From Comamonadaceae bacterium PBBC1 (GTDB taxonomy: Bacteria; Pseudomonadota; Gammaproteobacteria; Burkholderiales; Burkholderiaceae_C), in NCBI GenBank assembly GCA_002256145.1, contig NKIP01000008.1, forward strand, positions 62,001 through 126,000: a stretch of DNA of 64,000 bases, read 5' to 3'. The notes below the pieces were generated by a model. The model worked only from the letters and a program-made list of their open reading frames with translations. It was not told the origin of the DNA and did no database searches. Shown one piece after another: positions 50,287 to 58,033 of the stretch (its first letter is position 1; every line of letters begins with the position of its first letter). A program made the translations under genes and the position numbers.

Positions 50287-50430
50287 TGGAATGCCTGCGC
50301 CGACCTGCAAGTCGGCCGTGCTGATGTAGAGGCCCTTGTGTCAGCCAGCTGTCCGCTGGCCGAGAAGGCGCAAGTGATTGGGATGCTGGAGTGGGCCGGG
50401 TGTCAGAGGTGGTGTGAGGCGGTGCCATGA
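50287..50430 (+). pseudogene. Degraded duplicate of the 3' end of the AAA_14/DUF4143 gene
   Basis: Bases 50287-50405 align with 49959-50080 of the intact gene with scattered substitutions: WNACADLQVGRADVEALV here against WNACADLQVSRAYVVAPV there. The rest of the gene is missing. The divergence suggests an old tandem or independently acquired homologue that was later truncated. Confidence 0.75.
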
Positions 50431-50463
50431 GCGCTAACCAACAGTGAACAGGCTGAGAAGAAA

Positions 50464-50544
50464 CTGGCGGTGCCGGATTCGAACCGGATAATAGCGCAGC
50501 ACCGAAATGCTGACCTAACCATTCCCATTGGAAACAACCGCCAG
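50464..50544 (-). tRNA. tRNA-like element, possibly a degenerate tRNA
   Basis: Read on the minus strand, an 8-bp acceptor-like stem (CTGGCGGT with ACCGCCAG) closes an 81-nt unit. Inside are a T-arm CCGG-TTCGAAT-CCGG, an anticodon-like arm CAGCA-TTTCGG-TGCTG and a D-arm-like hairpin TTTCC/GGGAA. The TTCGAAT loop is typical of tRNA. The anticodon loop is 6 (or 8) nt instead of 7, and no CCA end is encoded. It may be a decayed tRNA or an unusual one; no anticodon can be assigned safely. Confidence 0.4.
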
Positions 50545-50712
50545 CCCGCTGGGATCATAAGGCAATACCAAAGTATCAGCGCTTGATTAAAATCAGCTGG
50601 TGCCGGGGCTACATCAAGTCCCAGATCGAGATTCTGGTCCCGTTTCGGACGTAAAGCTTGGGACCCGGTACACCGCTTTAAGAGTCGGCCAAATCAAAGC
50701 GCCATGCCGATC

Positions 50713-51222
50713 TCAATCGTCGAAATTCAACAGTTCCTCGTCGCTGTCATCCTCGTCGGCTGGACGTGTTCTTTCGTTGATGTTGTGTTGGAGCAGCTGC
50801 AAGGCGAGTGACGGAAACTCTGCCATTGACCAAAGCCGCTTGTATTCGGCTTCTCCGTGGGTTTGGAGCACCGATGTGGCTGCGTCGCCAATGGCTTGCG
50901 CAAATGCCAATCGATGGGTGTCGAAGCTCATTTGCCATTCGGTTTCGCCGGGGTCACCGAACATGGACATTTCTTCATAAGCCGTGATGGACACCCGAAT
51001 CTCGCCTGAGATGGGGGCGAACGACCAGCGGTAGGTGCCGGGCTCATCGAGCAGGTCAATGGACATGTCTCTTGCGCCCATCAAACAGGCATTGGCCATC
51101 ATCACCAGTTGTTCGAGTCCATGCGTGAGATAAGACACCTGCAACACCCGGACTTGTTCATCGTGTCGGACTTCGCAGCGTGCCCAGCCGACGCCGCGCA
51201 CCGTGTAGTCGATCTTCAGCAT
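50713..51222 (-). CDS. Unknown 169-residue protein coupled to the type IIG enzyme
   Basis: No family was recognised. The protein is hydrophilic, with no signal or membrane segment. Aromatic and acidic residues are frequent, and it ends in a strongly acidic tail (about residues 150-169, rich in Asp and Glu). Its ATG lies 7 bp inside the 3' end of the restriction-modification gene, so it is translated from the same message. It may assist, regulate or protect against that enzyme; position is the only evidence. It is not a recognisable methyltransferase, nuclease or DNA-binding protein. Confidence 0.7.
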   Translation of the reverse strand: MLKIDYTVRGVGWARCEVRHDEQVRVLQVSYLTHGLEQLVMMANACLMGARDMSIDLLDEPGTYRWSFAPISGEIRVSITAYEEMSMFGDPGETEWQMSFDTHRLAFAQAIGDAATSVLQTHGEAEYKRLWSMAEFPSLALQLLQHNINERTRPADEDDSDEELLNFDD

Positions 51223-54200
51223 GAGGCGTATGTCTCACCCTGTTGGCGCACCCGGCCAATGGCCATCAGCGTGTCCAAAATCACGGGTAAACGGTCGCGC
51301 CAGCGGCCTTTGGCTTTGAAGTGGGCGGCGATGGCGTCCATGTCCAGCGGGACGGGGGTGGCGCTGAGCACGGCGGCCACGGCCTTGATTTGTTCAGGCA
51401 CTGTGGTGGGCCAGGCTTGTTGGGTGGTGGGTTTTGTAGCTGCTGGGCGGGTGTCTTCGTTGTCTTCGCCGTCGTTGGCGTTCGTGTCGATGCCCGAGTT
51501 TTTCTTTGTGCTTTGCTTTGTTCCGATCTTTGTTCCTGATGGTGTGGGCGTGTCGTCTTCCATGTCCAGGCTGGCTTGTTGGGCCACGGGAAGCGCTTTG
51601 GACGTTGCCGGGTTTTGGTAGTCGGGGCGCAGCCAGCGGATGGTGCCGGTGGCTTCTTCGGCGGCGCGGCGGGTGTTCAGGGCCACCAGGCGTTGCAGCA
51701 GGGTGCCGTTCCAGGCGGCGCGGGCGGTGGTGCTGGCTTCGTCTTGGCCGCAGGGGGCGGAGCCGAGGTCTTGCCAGCCGTAGGCCGTCAGCACGGCGGT
51801 GTCGAGTTCTTCGTGCAGGGTGCGCAGCACCGACACCAGGCCTTGTTTGTGGAGGGTTTTGTCTTTGGCGCTCAGGGCTTCGCCGCTGCGCAATTTTTCC
51901 AGCACGTTGTACATGCCGGTGAGTGTGAGGTCAGGGTGTGCGGCTTGTTGGGTTTTGCGGTGCGCGTCGAGTTGTTCGGCCAGCTGGCGGATGCGCTCCG
52001 CCAATGCGGGCGTGAGGCCGGTGTCTTCGGCGGGGAAGGGGAAGGTTTCGAAGCAGCGGGTTTTGACGTAAACCGGGTCGTTGCCAACGCCTAACCAGCT
52101 GCCTGCAGACAGCGCCCAAGACGAGTGCAGACTGCTTGACAACACACCCAATTGATACGCGTCCTGCAGCGCAATCGCCACCAGTTTGTTGTCTGGCAGA
52201 ACGGTGTCATTGAGAAATTGAAAGACCCGGTGTTTCGCGGTTTCCACAGTGACTATGTAGCGCGGCAAACCGTCAAGAGCCATTCGCAAATCTTCCCGCA
52301 AACGGCGGTGCAGCCACCATCGAGTTCTCAACAGTTCATTGCGGTTGACATCTCTTTCTGGCTTGACGCGCTCCAAGACCCATTGATAGACAGAGGGAAA
52401 TTCTTCTCGTACTTGGTCTGCTGTCAGACCAAAAAGGTCAATCACCATCACATCCCGTGGAGTTCCCGTGAGGTCGCGACCGTTGCGATATTCGCGAATA
52501 TGCTTTTCAATTCCAGCGACAGCGCCGAGACCAAGTTGGGACGCCTCTGAGCGCTTTACGATAAAGCCAGCACCACCCAACTCGAACCCGCGATTGGAAA
52601 TTCCAAAAGTGGATTTCAGTGTTTTGGCCGCCGCCACATTGGCCCCAATGCGCAAATCGGCGTGCAGCAAGCCCTGGCTTTCGCTCACGGTCACGGCCAC
52701 TTCGCCGTCGTCTTGTGGGGTTTCACTTTGCACCGTGAGCAAGCGCCCGGTGTGTTCGCCTGCTTGCGCGGCGGTCATGGCAATGCGCACGGCCGCGCCG
52801 TTGGCGCCGTCCACCCAGGGGTGGTCGGCCACCGCAAAAACAAGCGAGAGGGGTTTCAGGCTGGGGGGCGCAAGGCCGGGGGCCGATTTCTGCGCGTTTG
52901 GCAGCATGAGGCCCCCGGCCTTGCGCCCCCCAGCCTTGTCAGCGACAGTCTCAGCGCCCGTTGGGTTCCAAGACCCGTCGAGCGCCGCCTGCATCACGCG
53001 GCGGTTGAAGGTTTGTTTGATGCTGTTGGTGGTGATGAAGCCAAAGCGTTCGGCCCCGCCTGCGCTCACGGTCAGCGCGGCCTGGTGCCACCAGTACATG
53101 ACCAGGTCGGCGCTTTCGGGCACCTCGGGCCAGGTGCTGCGCAGCGCGTCCACATAACCGTCACCCAAGGCGGCGCGCATGGTGCTGGCACCAATGAAGG
53201 GCGGGTTGCCCACGATGAAATGCACCTTGGGCCACTGCGCTTTGCGCGGGTGGATGTAACGCTCTTGCACCACTTGGGCGGATTCGTCGGGCACGTTCAG
53301 GCCAGTGACCGGGTGGGGTTTGAAGGTTTTGCCGTCCCAGCGGGTGACGATCTGACCCGCTGCGTCTTTTTGGGGTTCGGTGCCGTCGCAGGCCAGCACC
53401 GCGTCTCGGTTTTCGATGTTGCCGTAGTCGTGCACCACCGGCTCGGCGATGTTGCCCACGCCCACGGTGCGCGCTTGCCACTGCAGGTAGCCGATCCACA
53501 GCACCAACTCGGCCAGGGCAGCGGCACGGGGGTTGAGTTCGATGCCCAACAGTTGCTGCAGGGTGACGGTTTCGCCCTCCAGGTTCAGGCTGTTCTGGCC
53601 CGCGTCCAACGCTTCGAGTTGGTTGAGCACTTCGCCTTCGAGGCGTTTGAGGTGTTCCAGCGTCACATACAAAAAGTTGCCACTGCCGCAGGCCGGGTCC
53701 AGTACCAGCACGGTGCACAGGCGGTGGTGAAAGGCTTTGACGGTCTGGATGGCTTCGCGTTTGTTGGCGCGGGCGCTGGCGCGCAGCGCATCGATTTCTT
53801 TCAGTTCCTCTTTGACTTTGTGATTGGCCTCGCGCTGTGTTTTTTGTTGTTGGGCGAGGGTGTCGCTCAGTTGGTCGGCTTCTGCGTTGAGGGCGTCGTG
53901 CTCGCCCATCAGCAGCAAGGTGGCCGCTTGGGTATCGTTCCATTCGGCGCGCAGCGGGTCGATGACGGTGGGGATGACCAGGCGGTCCACATAGGCGCGG
54001 GGCGTGAAGTGTGCGCCCAGGGCGTGGCGCTCGTCCGGGTCCAGGGCGCGTTCGAGCAAGGTACCAAAGATGGCGGGCTCCACCTCGGTCCAGTTGGCTT
54101 TGGCGGCTTCGAGCAGGCTGTCGATTTGGCTGCGGTTCAGGGGCAGGGCGTAGCCATCGGCTTGTGAGGCTTTGAAAAGCTTGCCGTTGAACTTGAGCAC

Positions 54201-55052
54201 TTCGCGGGCCAGCGCGGCGCTGAAGCCCCCCCGGTCCATGTCGGCCCACAGGGCTTGCAGCATGCGTTGCAGCGTGGGCGGGTGTTCGCGATGGCGCTGC
54301 AGCAATTCGCTGAACGCGCCTTTGCCCTCTCCCTTGTCGCTGGCGGGCAGCAGGCCCACGTCTTCGGCAAACATGCTGAACAGGCAGCGGGTCAGGAAGG
54401 CACCGACCTGGTGAGCGGGGTGTCCATCGGCCTCCAGGCTTTTGGCCACGGTGGCCAGTTGTTTGGCCACTTCGCGGGTGACTTGGGCGTTGGCGCGGCT
54501 GGGGTCCAGCGCCATGGGGTCGGTCCAAACTTGGCGCAGGCGGTGGCGGATTTTTTCGTCGCGCAGGTCTTGCAGCTTGATCTGGTGGCTGCGCGGATCA
54601 GGAAAGGGGATGTAGTTGCCGCCGGTGCGGCTGAATTCAGAAAACAGCTGGATGATCTGGCCGACATCGACCACCAGGATGATGGGCGGGCGGCCTTCGG
54701 CGGCGGGCAGGGCGCGGGCGTAGTTTTGCGCTTGGGCGTGAGCGCCGTACAGTGTTTTGCTGTAGCTTTTGGTGTGGCTGCCGATGTTGACTTTTTTGGC
54801 TTCGAGAATGAAGTGGCCGCGTTTGTAGCAGTCCACGTACCGGTCTGATTCTTGGCCGTCGGCATGCGCTTCTTTCAAAGCGCGTTCAAACATGTAGTCC
54901 CGGTCTGCGGTGGCGTGCGGTCTGGGCACGTCCAGCAGTTCGCACAGTTCAATGATGAAGCTTTGCGATGTGGCGCGTTCGCTGGCGGTGCTGATTGCCC
55001 AGCGCTGGATGAATTTTTCGGCGCGCTCGTCTTGGGTATTTATGGGGTCCAT
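51216..55052 (-). CDS. Type IIG restriction-modification enzyme (MmeI-like)
   Basis: A 1278-residue single-chain enzyme. A PD-(D/E)xK nuclease site is near the N-terminus: Asp74 and Glu84-Ala-Lys86 in the FILEAKK stretch. A helical spacer reaches about residue 440. The adenine-methyltransferase domain has motif I DPACGSGNF (452-460) and motif IV NPPF (616-619). The target-recognition region follows. A Lys/Asp/Thr-rich linker (about 1150-1210) leads to a final helical, winged-helix-like end. Such enzymes cut and methylate DNA with one polypeptide. Residues 706-732 are encoded by an inserted palindrome inside the methyltransferase domain. Confidence 0.88.
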   Translation of the reverse strand: MDPINTQDERAEKFIQRWAISTASERATSQSFIIELCELLDVPRPHATADRDYMFERALKEAHADGQESDRYVDCYKRGHFILEAKKVNIGSHTKSYSKTLYGAHAQAQNYARALPAAEGRPPIILVVDVGQIIQLFSEFSRTGGNYIPFPDPRSHQIKLQDLRDEKIRHRLRQVWTDPMALDPSRANAQVTREVAKQLATVAKSLEADGHPAHQVGAFLTRCLFSMFAEDVGLLPASDKGEGKGAFSELLQRHREHPPTLQRMLQALWADMDRGGFSAALAREVLKFNGKLFKASQADGYALPLNRSQIDSLLEAAKANWTEVEPAIFGTLLERALDPDERHALGAHFTPRAYVDRLVIPTVIDPLRAEWNDTQAATLLLMGEHDALNAEADQLSDTLAQQQKTQREANHKVKEELKEIDALRASARANKREAIQTVKAFHHRLCTVLVLDPACGSGNFLYVTLEHLKRLEGEVLNQLEALDAGQNSLNLEGETVTLQQLLGIELNPRAAALAELVLWIGYLQWQARTVGVGNIAEPVVHDYGNIENRDAVLACDGTEPQKDAAGQIVTRWDGKTFKPHPVTGLNVPDESAQVVQERYIHPRKAQWPKVHFIVGNPPFIGASTMRAALGDGYVDALRSTWPEVPESADLVMYWWHQAALTVSAGGAERFGFITTNSIKQTFNRRVMQAALDGSWNPTGAETVADKAGGRKAGGLMLPNAQKSAPGLAPPSLKPLSLVFAVADHPWVDGANGAAVRIAMTAAQAGEHTGRLLTVQSETPQDDGEVAVTVSESQGLLHADLRIGANVAAAKTLKSTFGISNRGFELGGAGFIVKRSEASQLGLGAVAGIEKHIREYRNGRDLTGTPRDVMVIDLFGLTADQVREEFPSVYQWVLERVKPERDVNRNELLRTRWWLHRRLREDLRMALDGLPRYIVTVETAKHRVFQFLNDTVLPDNKLVAIALQDAYQLGVLSSSLHSSWALSAGSWLGVGNDPVYVKTRCFETFPFPAEDTGLTPALAERIRQLAEQLDAHRKTQQAAHPDLTLTGMYNVLEKLRSGEALSAKDKTLHKQGLVSVLRTLHEELDTAVLTAYGWQDLGSAPCGQDEASTTARAAWNGTLLQRLVALNTRRAAEEATGTIRWLRPDYQNPATSKALPVAQQASLDMEDDTPTPSGTKIGTKQSTKKNSGIDTNANDGEDNEDTRPAATKPTTQQAWPTTVPEQIKAVAAVLSATPVPLDMDAIAAHFKAKGRWRDRLPVILDTLMAIGRVRQQGETYASC
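52858..52936. repeat. Palindromic insert within the restriction-modification gene
   Basis: Perfect 27-bp arms (52858-52884 and 52910-52936) surround a 25-nt loop. The arms are very GC-rich (AGGCTGGGGGGCGCAAGGCC at the start). The element is read through in frame and encodes K706 to L732 of the enzyme, a Gly/Pro/Ala/Lys-rich peptide. It lies between conserved segments FNRRVMQAAL and LVFAVADHPWVDG. Confidence 0.85.
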
Positions 55053-55089
55053 GATTCATATCATAGACTCCAAAATAAATACTTTTTAT

Positions 55090-55416
55090 TCAATATTGAG
55101 CGTCTTGCTGCGGAACTTCGTAGTCGTCTTGTGCCTTGATCACACGCACGCCGTGCTTGCTCAAAATCTCTACATACACCGATGTGGCCCCTGTTTTGGC
55201 GGCGGCGTCCACGGCTTCGATCACGGCGCTCACGCGAACCACTTCGGCGGTGTCGGCGGTCAGGCCCACTTTGCAGTCAAAGTCCCAAAAGTCTACGCCC
55301 TTGGGCAGGGCGCGGTTGCGTTCACGTTTGAAGTATTTGCGGATGTCGTGCTTGACGGCTTCAAGCACGCGGTCGGGGTGCTTGCCTTCGGCTTGCAGGG
55401 GAAAGTTCTTTTTCAT
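55090..55416 (-). CDS. DUF6172-family protein
   Basis: A 108-residue protein that fits the DUF6172 family, with the landmarks KKNFPLQAEGKHPDRV and LPKGVDFWDFDCKVG. It is cytoplasmic and mostly of mixed alpha/beta type; function unknown. ATG 55416 is used because the family begins there. Upstream codons belong to the divergent promoter gap shared with the VapB-like gene. It lies 37 bp from the start of the restriction-modification gene, on the same strand. Confidence 0.78.
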   Translation of the reverse strand: MKKNFPLQAEGKHPDRVLEAVKHDIRKYFKRERNRALPKGVDFWDFDCKVGLTADTAEVVRVSAVIEAVDAAAKTGATSVYVEILSKHGVRVIKAQDDYEVPQQDAQY

Positions 55417-55564
55417 GGGGGGGTCCTGAGGGGTGGGCAAGCGCCCGGTCCGGACGTGAATGCAGGGGCGAATTATCGCTGGTTTGCTTGGGCGCACGGG
55501 GCAACACGGTGGTGCACATCAAGACGGCTTGTGCATATTGATGTATTCATGCAAAAATGCAGAC

Positions 55565-55849
55565 ATGCGAACTTCACTTGATTTTCCCGACGCGCTGTTC
55601 AAGCACCTCAAAACCCGTGCAGCCCAAGAGGGCAGGACCTTGCGCGACCTGGTCATTGAGCTGGTGGAGCGGGGCTTGACCGCCCGCGAGGTGGTGGACC
55701 CGCAAAAGCGGTTTGAGGCCAGGCCACTGATCATTCCAAACCAAGGCCCATTGCCGCTGCATCTGAGCAAATTGACCAATGCCGATTTGTATGAATTGAT
55801 CAACGAGGAAGACGATGAGCGAACCATCCAGCTCTTGGGGCGTGGCTGA
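55565..55849 (+). CDS. VapB-like antitoxin
   Basis: A 94-residue protein whose N-terminus is a ribbon-helix-helix DNA-binding unit (MRTSLDFPDALFKHLKTRA then TLRDLVIELVERGL). A C-terminal arm for toxin binding ends in an acidic stretch. ATG 55565 matches the family start. It overlaps the following PIN toxin gene by 35 bp, so translation is coupled. Confidence 0.82.
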   Translation: MRTSLDFPDALFKHLKTRAAQEGRTLRDLVIELVERGLTAREVVDPQKRFEARPLIIPNQGPLPLHLSKLTNADLYELINEEDDERTIQLLGRG

Positions 55850-56351
55850 GGCCTCGGCCAACTGGCGATTGGCACCGGGTGATTTGCTCGATGTCAATGT
55901 GTGGGTGGGGCTTTGCAGTGCCGCTCACCCGTTTCATGCGCAGGCCATGCGCTACTGGGAATCGGCCTGCGCGGCCGCAACGCCTTTGTGGTTTTGCCGC
56001 AGCACCATGATGGGTTTGGTGCGCGTGCTGTCGCAACCCCGCGCGATGGGCCTCAATGTGTTGAGTCTGACGCAGGCCATGACCATGTACCGCCAATGGT
56101 TGGAAACGCCTGCCGTGGGAATGCTGGCCGACCCGCCTGGTTTGGATGACGCCATTGCGCAGTTACTGGGGCGTCGCGGTGAGCCCCAGCCCATTCGCTT
56201 GTGGACCGACATGTGCCTGGCGGCCACAGCCCAAAGCGCAGGCCTGCGCATGGTCACCTTCGACCGTGACTTTGAGCGTTTTGGGCTGACGCGTTGTTTG
56301 GTGTTGCCAACCGACACCAACCCCCACACCAACCCAGACACCGCGCCCTGA
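55815..56351 (+). CDS. VapC-like PIN toxin
   Basis: A 178-residue PIN-domain protein with active-site acids in LLDVNVWVGL (Asp26), in LWTDMCLAA and in VTFDRDFERF. This pattern fits a metal-dependent RNase. The first about 20 residues precede the usual family start. A GAGGAAG site precedes the ATG. The order antitoxin-toxin is normal for VapBC. The cleaved RNA cannot be predicted. Confidence 0.83.
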   Translation: MSEPSSSWGVAEASANWRLAPGDLLDVNVWVGLCSAAHPFHAQAMRYWESACAAATPLWFCRSTMMGLVRVLSQPRAMGLNVLSLTQAMTMYRQWLETPAVGMLADPPGLDDAIAQLLGRRGEPQPIRLWTDMCLAATAQSAGLRMVTFDRDFERFGLTRCLVLPTDTNPHTNPDTAP

Positions 56352-56362
56352 GCGCATTCACA

Positions 56363-57346
56363 TCAATCGGCCTTGATGCCCTGGTCTTTGATCAGGCGGG
56401 CCCAGCGTTCGGCATCGCGCTCGACCAGTTGGGCAAAGGCTTGTGGGGTGCTGCCGCTGGGGTCCATGCCTTGAGAGACAAATGCTTTTTGCACGTCTTC
56501 GCCGCCGAGCAGTTGGTTGATCTCGCGGTTGTACAGGTTGACGATGTCGGTCGGTGTGCCTTTGGGGGCAAAAAAGCCATACCACATGTCCACGTTCACA
56601 TTGCCTGCTTTGGCCTCGGCCAAGGTGGGCAGATCGGGCAGCAGGGCGTGGCGCTTGTCACTGCCAATGCCCAGCGCCACCAGTCGGCCAGATCGGATGT
56701 GCGGCAAGGCCACATGAATGGGCAAGAACATCGCGTCCACCTGGCCGCCGAGCAAATCGGTCACGGCCGGGCCGGTGCCCCGGTAAGGAATGTGGGTCAG
56801 AAACACCCGTGCGGTGTTTTTGAAGAGTTCCATGGACAAGTGGTGCGGTGTGCCCACGCCAGGCGATGCGTAATTGATGCGGCCCGGTTGAAGCCGTGCG
56901 GCTTGCACCAGTTCTGCAGCGGTTTTGTAGCCGGCTTTGGGGTGAGTGACCAAGAGCAATTGCCCCCAGCTGGTTTGCGAGACGGCCGTCAAGTCTTTCA
57001 CTGGGTCAAAACTCAATCCGGGGTACAGCGCCCGGTTCATGACCAGGGTGTTGACGCTCACCAACAAGGTGGTGCCATCGGGCGCGGCGCGCACCACAGC
57101 TTCGGTGCCAATGTTGCCGGATGCACCCACACGGTTCTCGACCACCACCGGACGGTTCAGGCGCTGCGAGAGTTTGGGCCCCAAGGTGCGTGCGATCAGG
57201 TCAATGCCCGTGCCGGGCGTGAAGGGCACGATCAGTTTCAGGGGCGCTTGGCTGGCTGCAGATTGAGCCCAAGCCAAGGGGGCAGCGCCCAAACTCAAAA
57301 GGCTGGCACCCAGCAAGGTGCTCAGTTGGCGGCGTGACGGGTTCAT
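56363..57346 (-). CDS. Orphan Bug/TctC-family periplasmic receptor
   Basis: A 327-residue exported receptor. An N-terminal SRRQLSTLLGAS stretch with a hydrophobic core gives a possible Tat-type signal. Family segments are LKLIVPFTPGTGIDL, ENRVGASGNIGTE and HIPYRGTG. It stands alone, convergent with the vapC-like gene and without transporter or catabolic neighbours. Ligand unknown. Confidence 0.88.
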   Translation of the reverse strand: MNPSRRQLSTLLGASLLSLGAAPLAWAQSAASQAPLKLIVPFTPGTGIDLIARTLGPKLSQRLNRPVVVENRVGASGNIGTEAVVRAAPDGTTLLVSVNTLVMNRALYPGLSFDPVKDLTAVSQTSWGQLLLVTHPKAGYKTAAELVQAARLQPGRINYASPGVGTPHHLSMELFKNTARVFLTHIPYRGTGPAVTDLLGGQVDAMFLPIHVALPHIRSGRLVALGIGSDKRHALLPDLPTLAEAKAGNVNVDMWYGFFAPKGTPTDIVNLYNREINQLLGGEDVQKAFVSQGMDPSGSTPQAFAQLVERDAERWARLIKDQGIKAD

Positions 57347-57451
57347 GGGGCGATCTCCAAGTGTTTTTGGTCAATGGTCATTATTGAAGAGCCCAGCTGT
57401 GCCTTGTACCTCTGGAGTCCCTTCACCTGTCGTGTGCCGGACAGTGCCGTG

Positions 57452-57949
57452 TCAGCGTAAACGGTACTTAAGCTGAAAACTGACCGCACCATACAGCCGG
57501 TCTTTGAGGGGCGGCACCAGCGCCACGTTCAGGCCCCAGTGCTGGCCTTCCAGGCTGGCGGTGGGAATGAGGGCTGGAAACCAACCGCCCTGGTAGGCAT
57601 TGGGGTAACCGTTGAAAGCCCCGGCCACCACGCCCAGCTTCACGCCGGCCCAAGTCCAGGGTTGGTAGTAGGCACCCACATAGTTGGAGTTGGCGTTGTT
57701 GCTGTTGCGAAAGCGCCCCGCTGTGGCTGACCAGGTGTCGTCAATGCGGTATTCGAAGCCGATGCCGGGGTTGGCGTTGCGCAGGCCTTGGTTGGTGTCA
57801 AAGTGGGCCGAGTAAAACCCGGCGTTGACCCACAGGCGGCTGGCGTCGAACTCGGCTTTTGCTGCGCTGCCTAATGTGCACAGCAAAACCAAGCTGAGGG
57901 CTTTGAGGGAAGAGCCCAAGACCAGATCAGGTGGAACTGGCAATTTCAT
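57452..57949 (-). CDS. Putative outer-membrane beta-barrel protein
   Basis: A 165-residue exported protein with a signal peptide (residues 1-36) and alternating hydrophobic/aromatic strands such as LWVNAGFYSAHF, GIGFEYRID and WSATAGRFRNS. It ends in a basic strand YRLR. The pattern suggests an eight-stranded barrel, and its size recalls PagP. The PagP catalytic residues could not be located, so that function is not claimed. ATG 57949 has a good GAGAGA site. Related proteins may occur in phages. Confidence 0.6.
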   Translation of the reverse strand: MKLPVPPDLVLGSSLKALSLVLLCTLGSAAKAEFDASRLWVNAGFYSAHFDTNQGLRNANPGIGFEYRIDDTWSATAGRFRNSNNANSNYVGAYYQPWTWAGVKLGVVAGAFNGYPNAYQGGWFPALIPTASLEGQHWGLNVALVPPLKDRLYGAVSFQLKYRLR

Positions 57950-58000
57950 CGGTGTCTCTCCATACAAGCCCAAGTTGCGGGCGGCGTTTTTGGGGCGTGT

Positions 58001-58033
58001 GCCACGCCCATCGCCCACAGGGCTCCCACAAAG
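58001..58033. repeat. Truncated copy of the GGGCTCC palindromic repeat
   Basis: GCCACGCCCATCGCCCACAG followed by GGCTCCCACAAAG matches the repeats at 15238 and 39539 but lacks the central GGTG, which breaks the palindrome. It ends one base before the hemL stop codon. Confidence 0.6.

Larger units (their letters stand above)
50097..50712. other. 616-bp stretch without intact genes: decayed remnants and a tRNA-like element
   Basis: From left to right it holds the C-terminal remnant of a PIN-like gene, a degraded copy of the end of the preceding ATPase gene and a tRNA-like element on the minus strand. A 170-bp tail follows in which only a weak hairpin (GGTCCC/GGGACC near 50636-50665) is visible. 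The density of broken pieces marks it as a site of repeated insertion and decay. Confidence 0.55.

Noticed and set aside
52662-54167. 501-codon open frame antisense to the type IIG gene
   Set aside because: It mirrors the methyltransferase coding frame and also reads through the palindrome. No conserved motif was seen.
50713-55052. DISARM or BREX defence system
   Set aside because: Neither the helicase (drmA/drmD), drmB nor any brx/pgl gene is nearby. The large protein carries its own nuclease motif, which fits a stand-alone type IIG enzyme.
47461-56351. Prophage or integrative element
   Set aside because: No integrase, transposase, terminase, portal, tail or conjugation gene was found. Only indirect signs of transfer are present.
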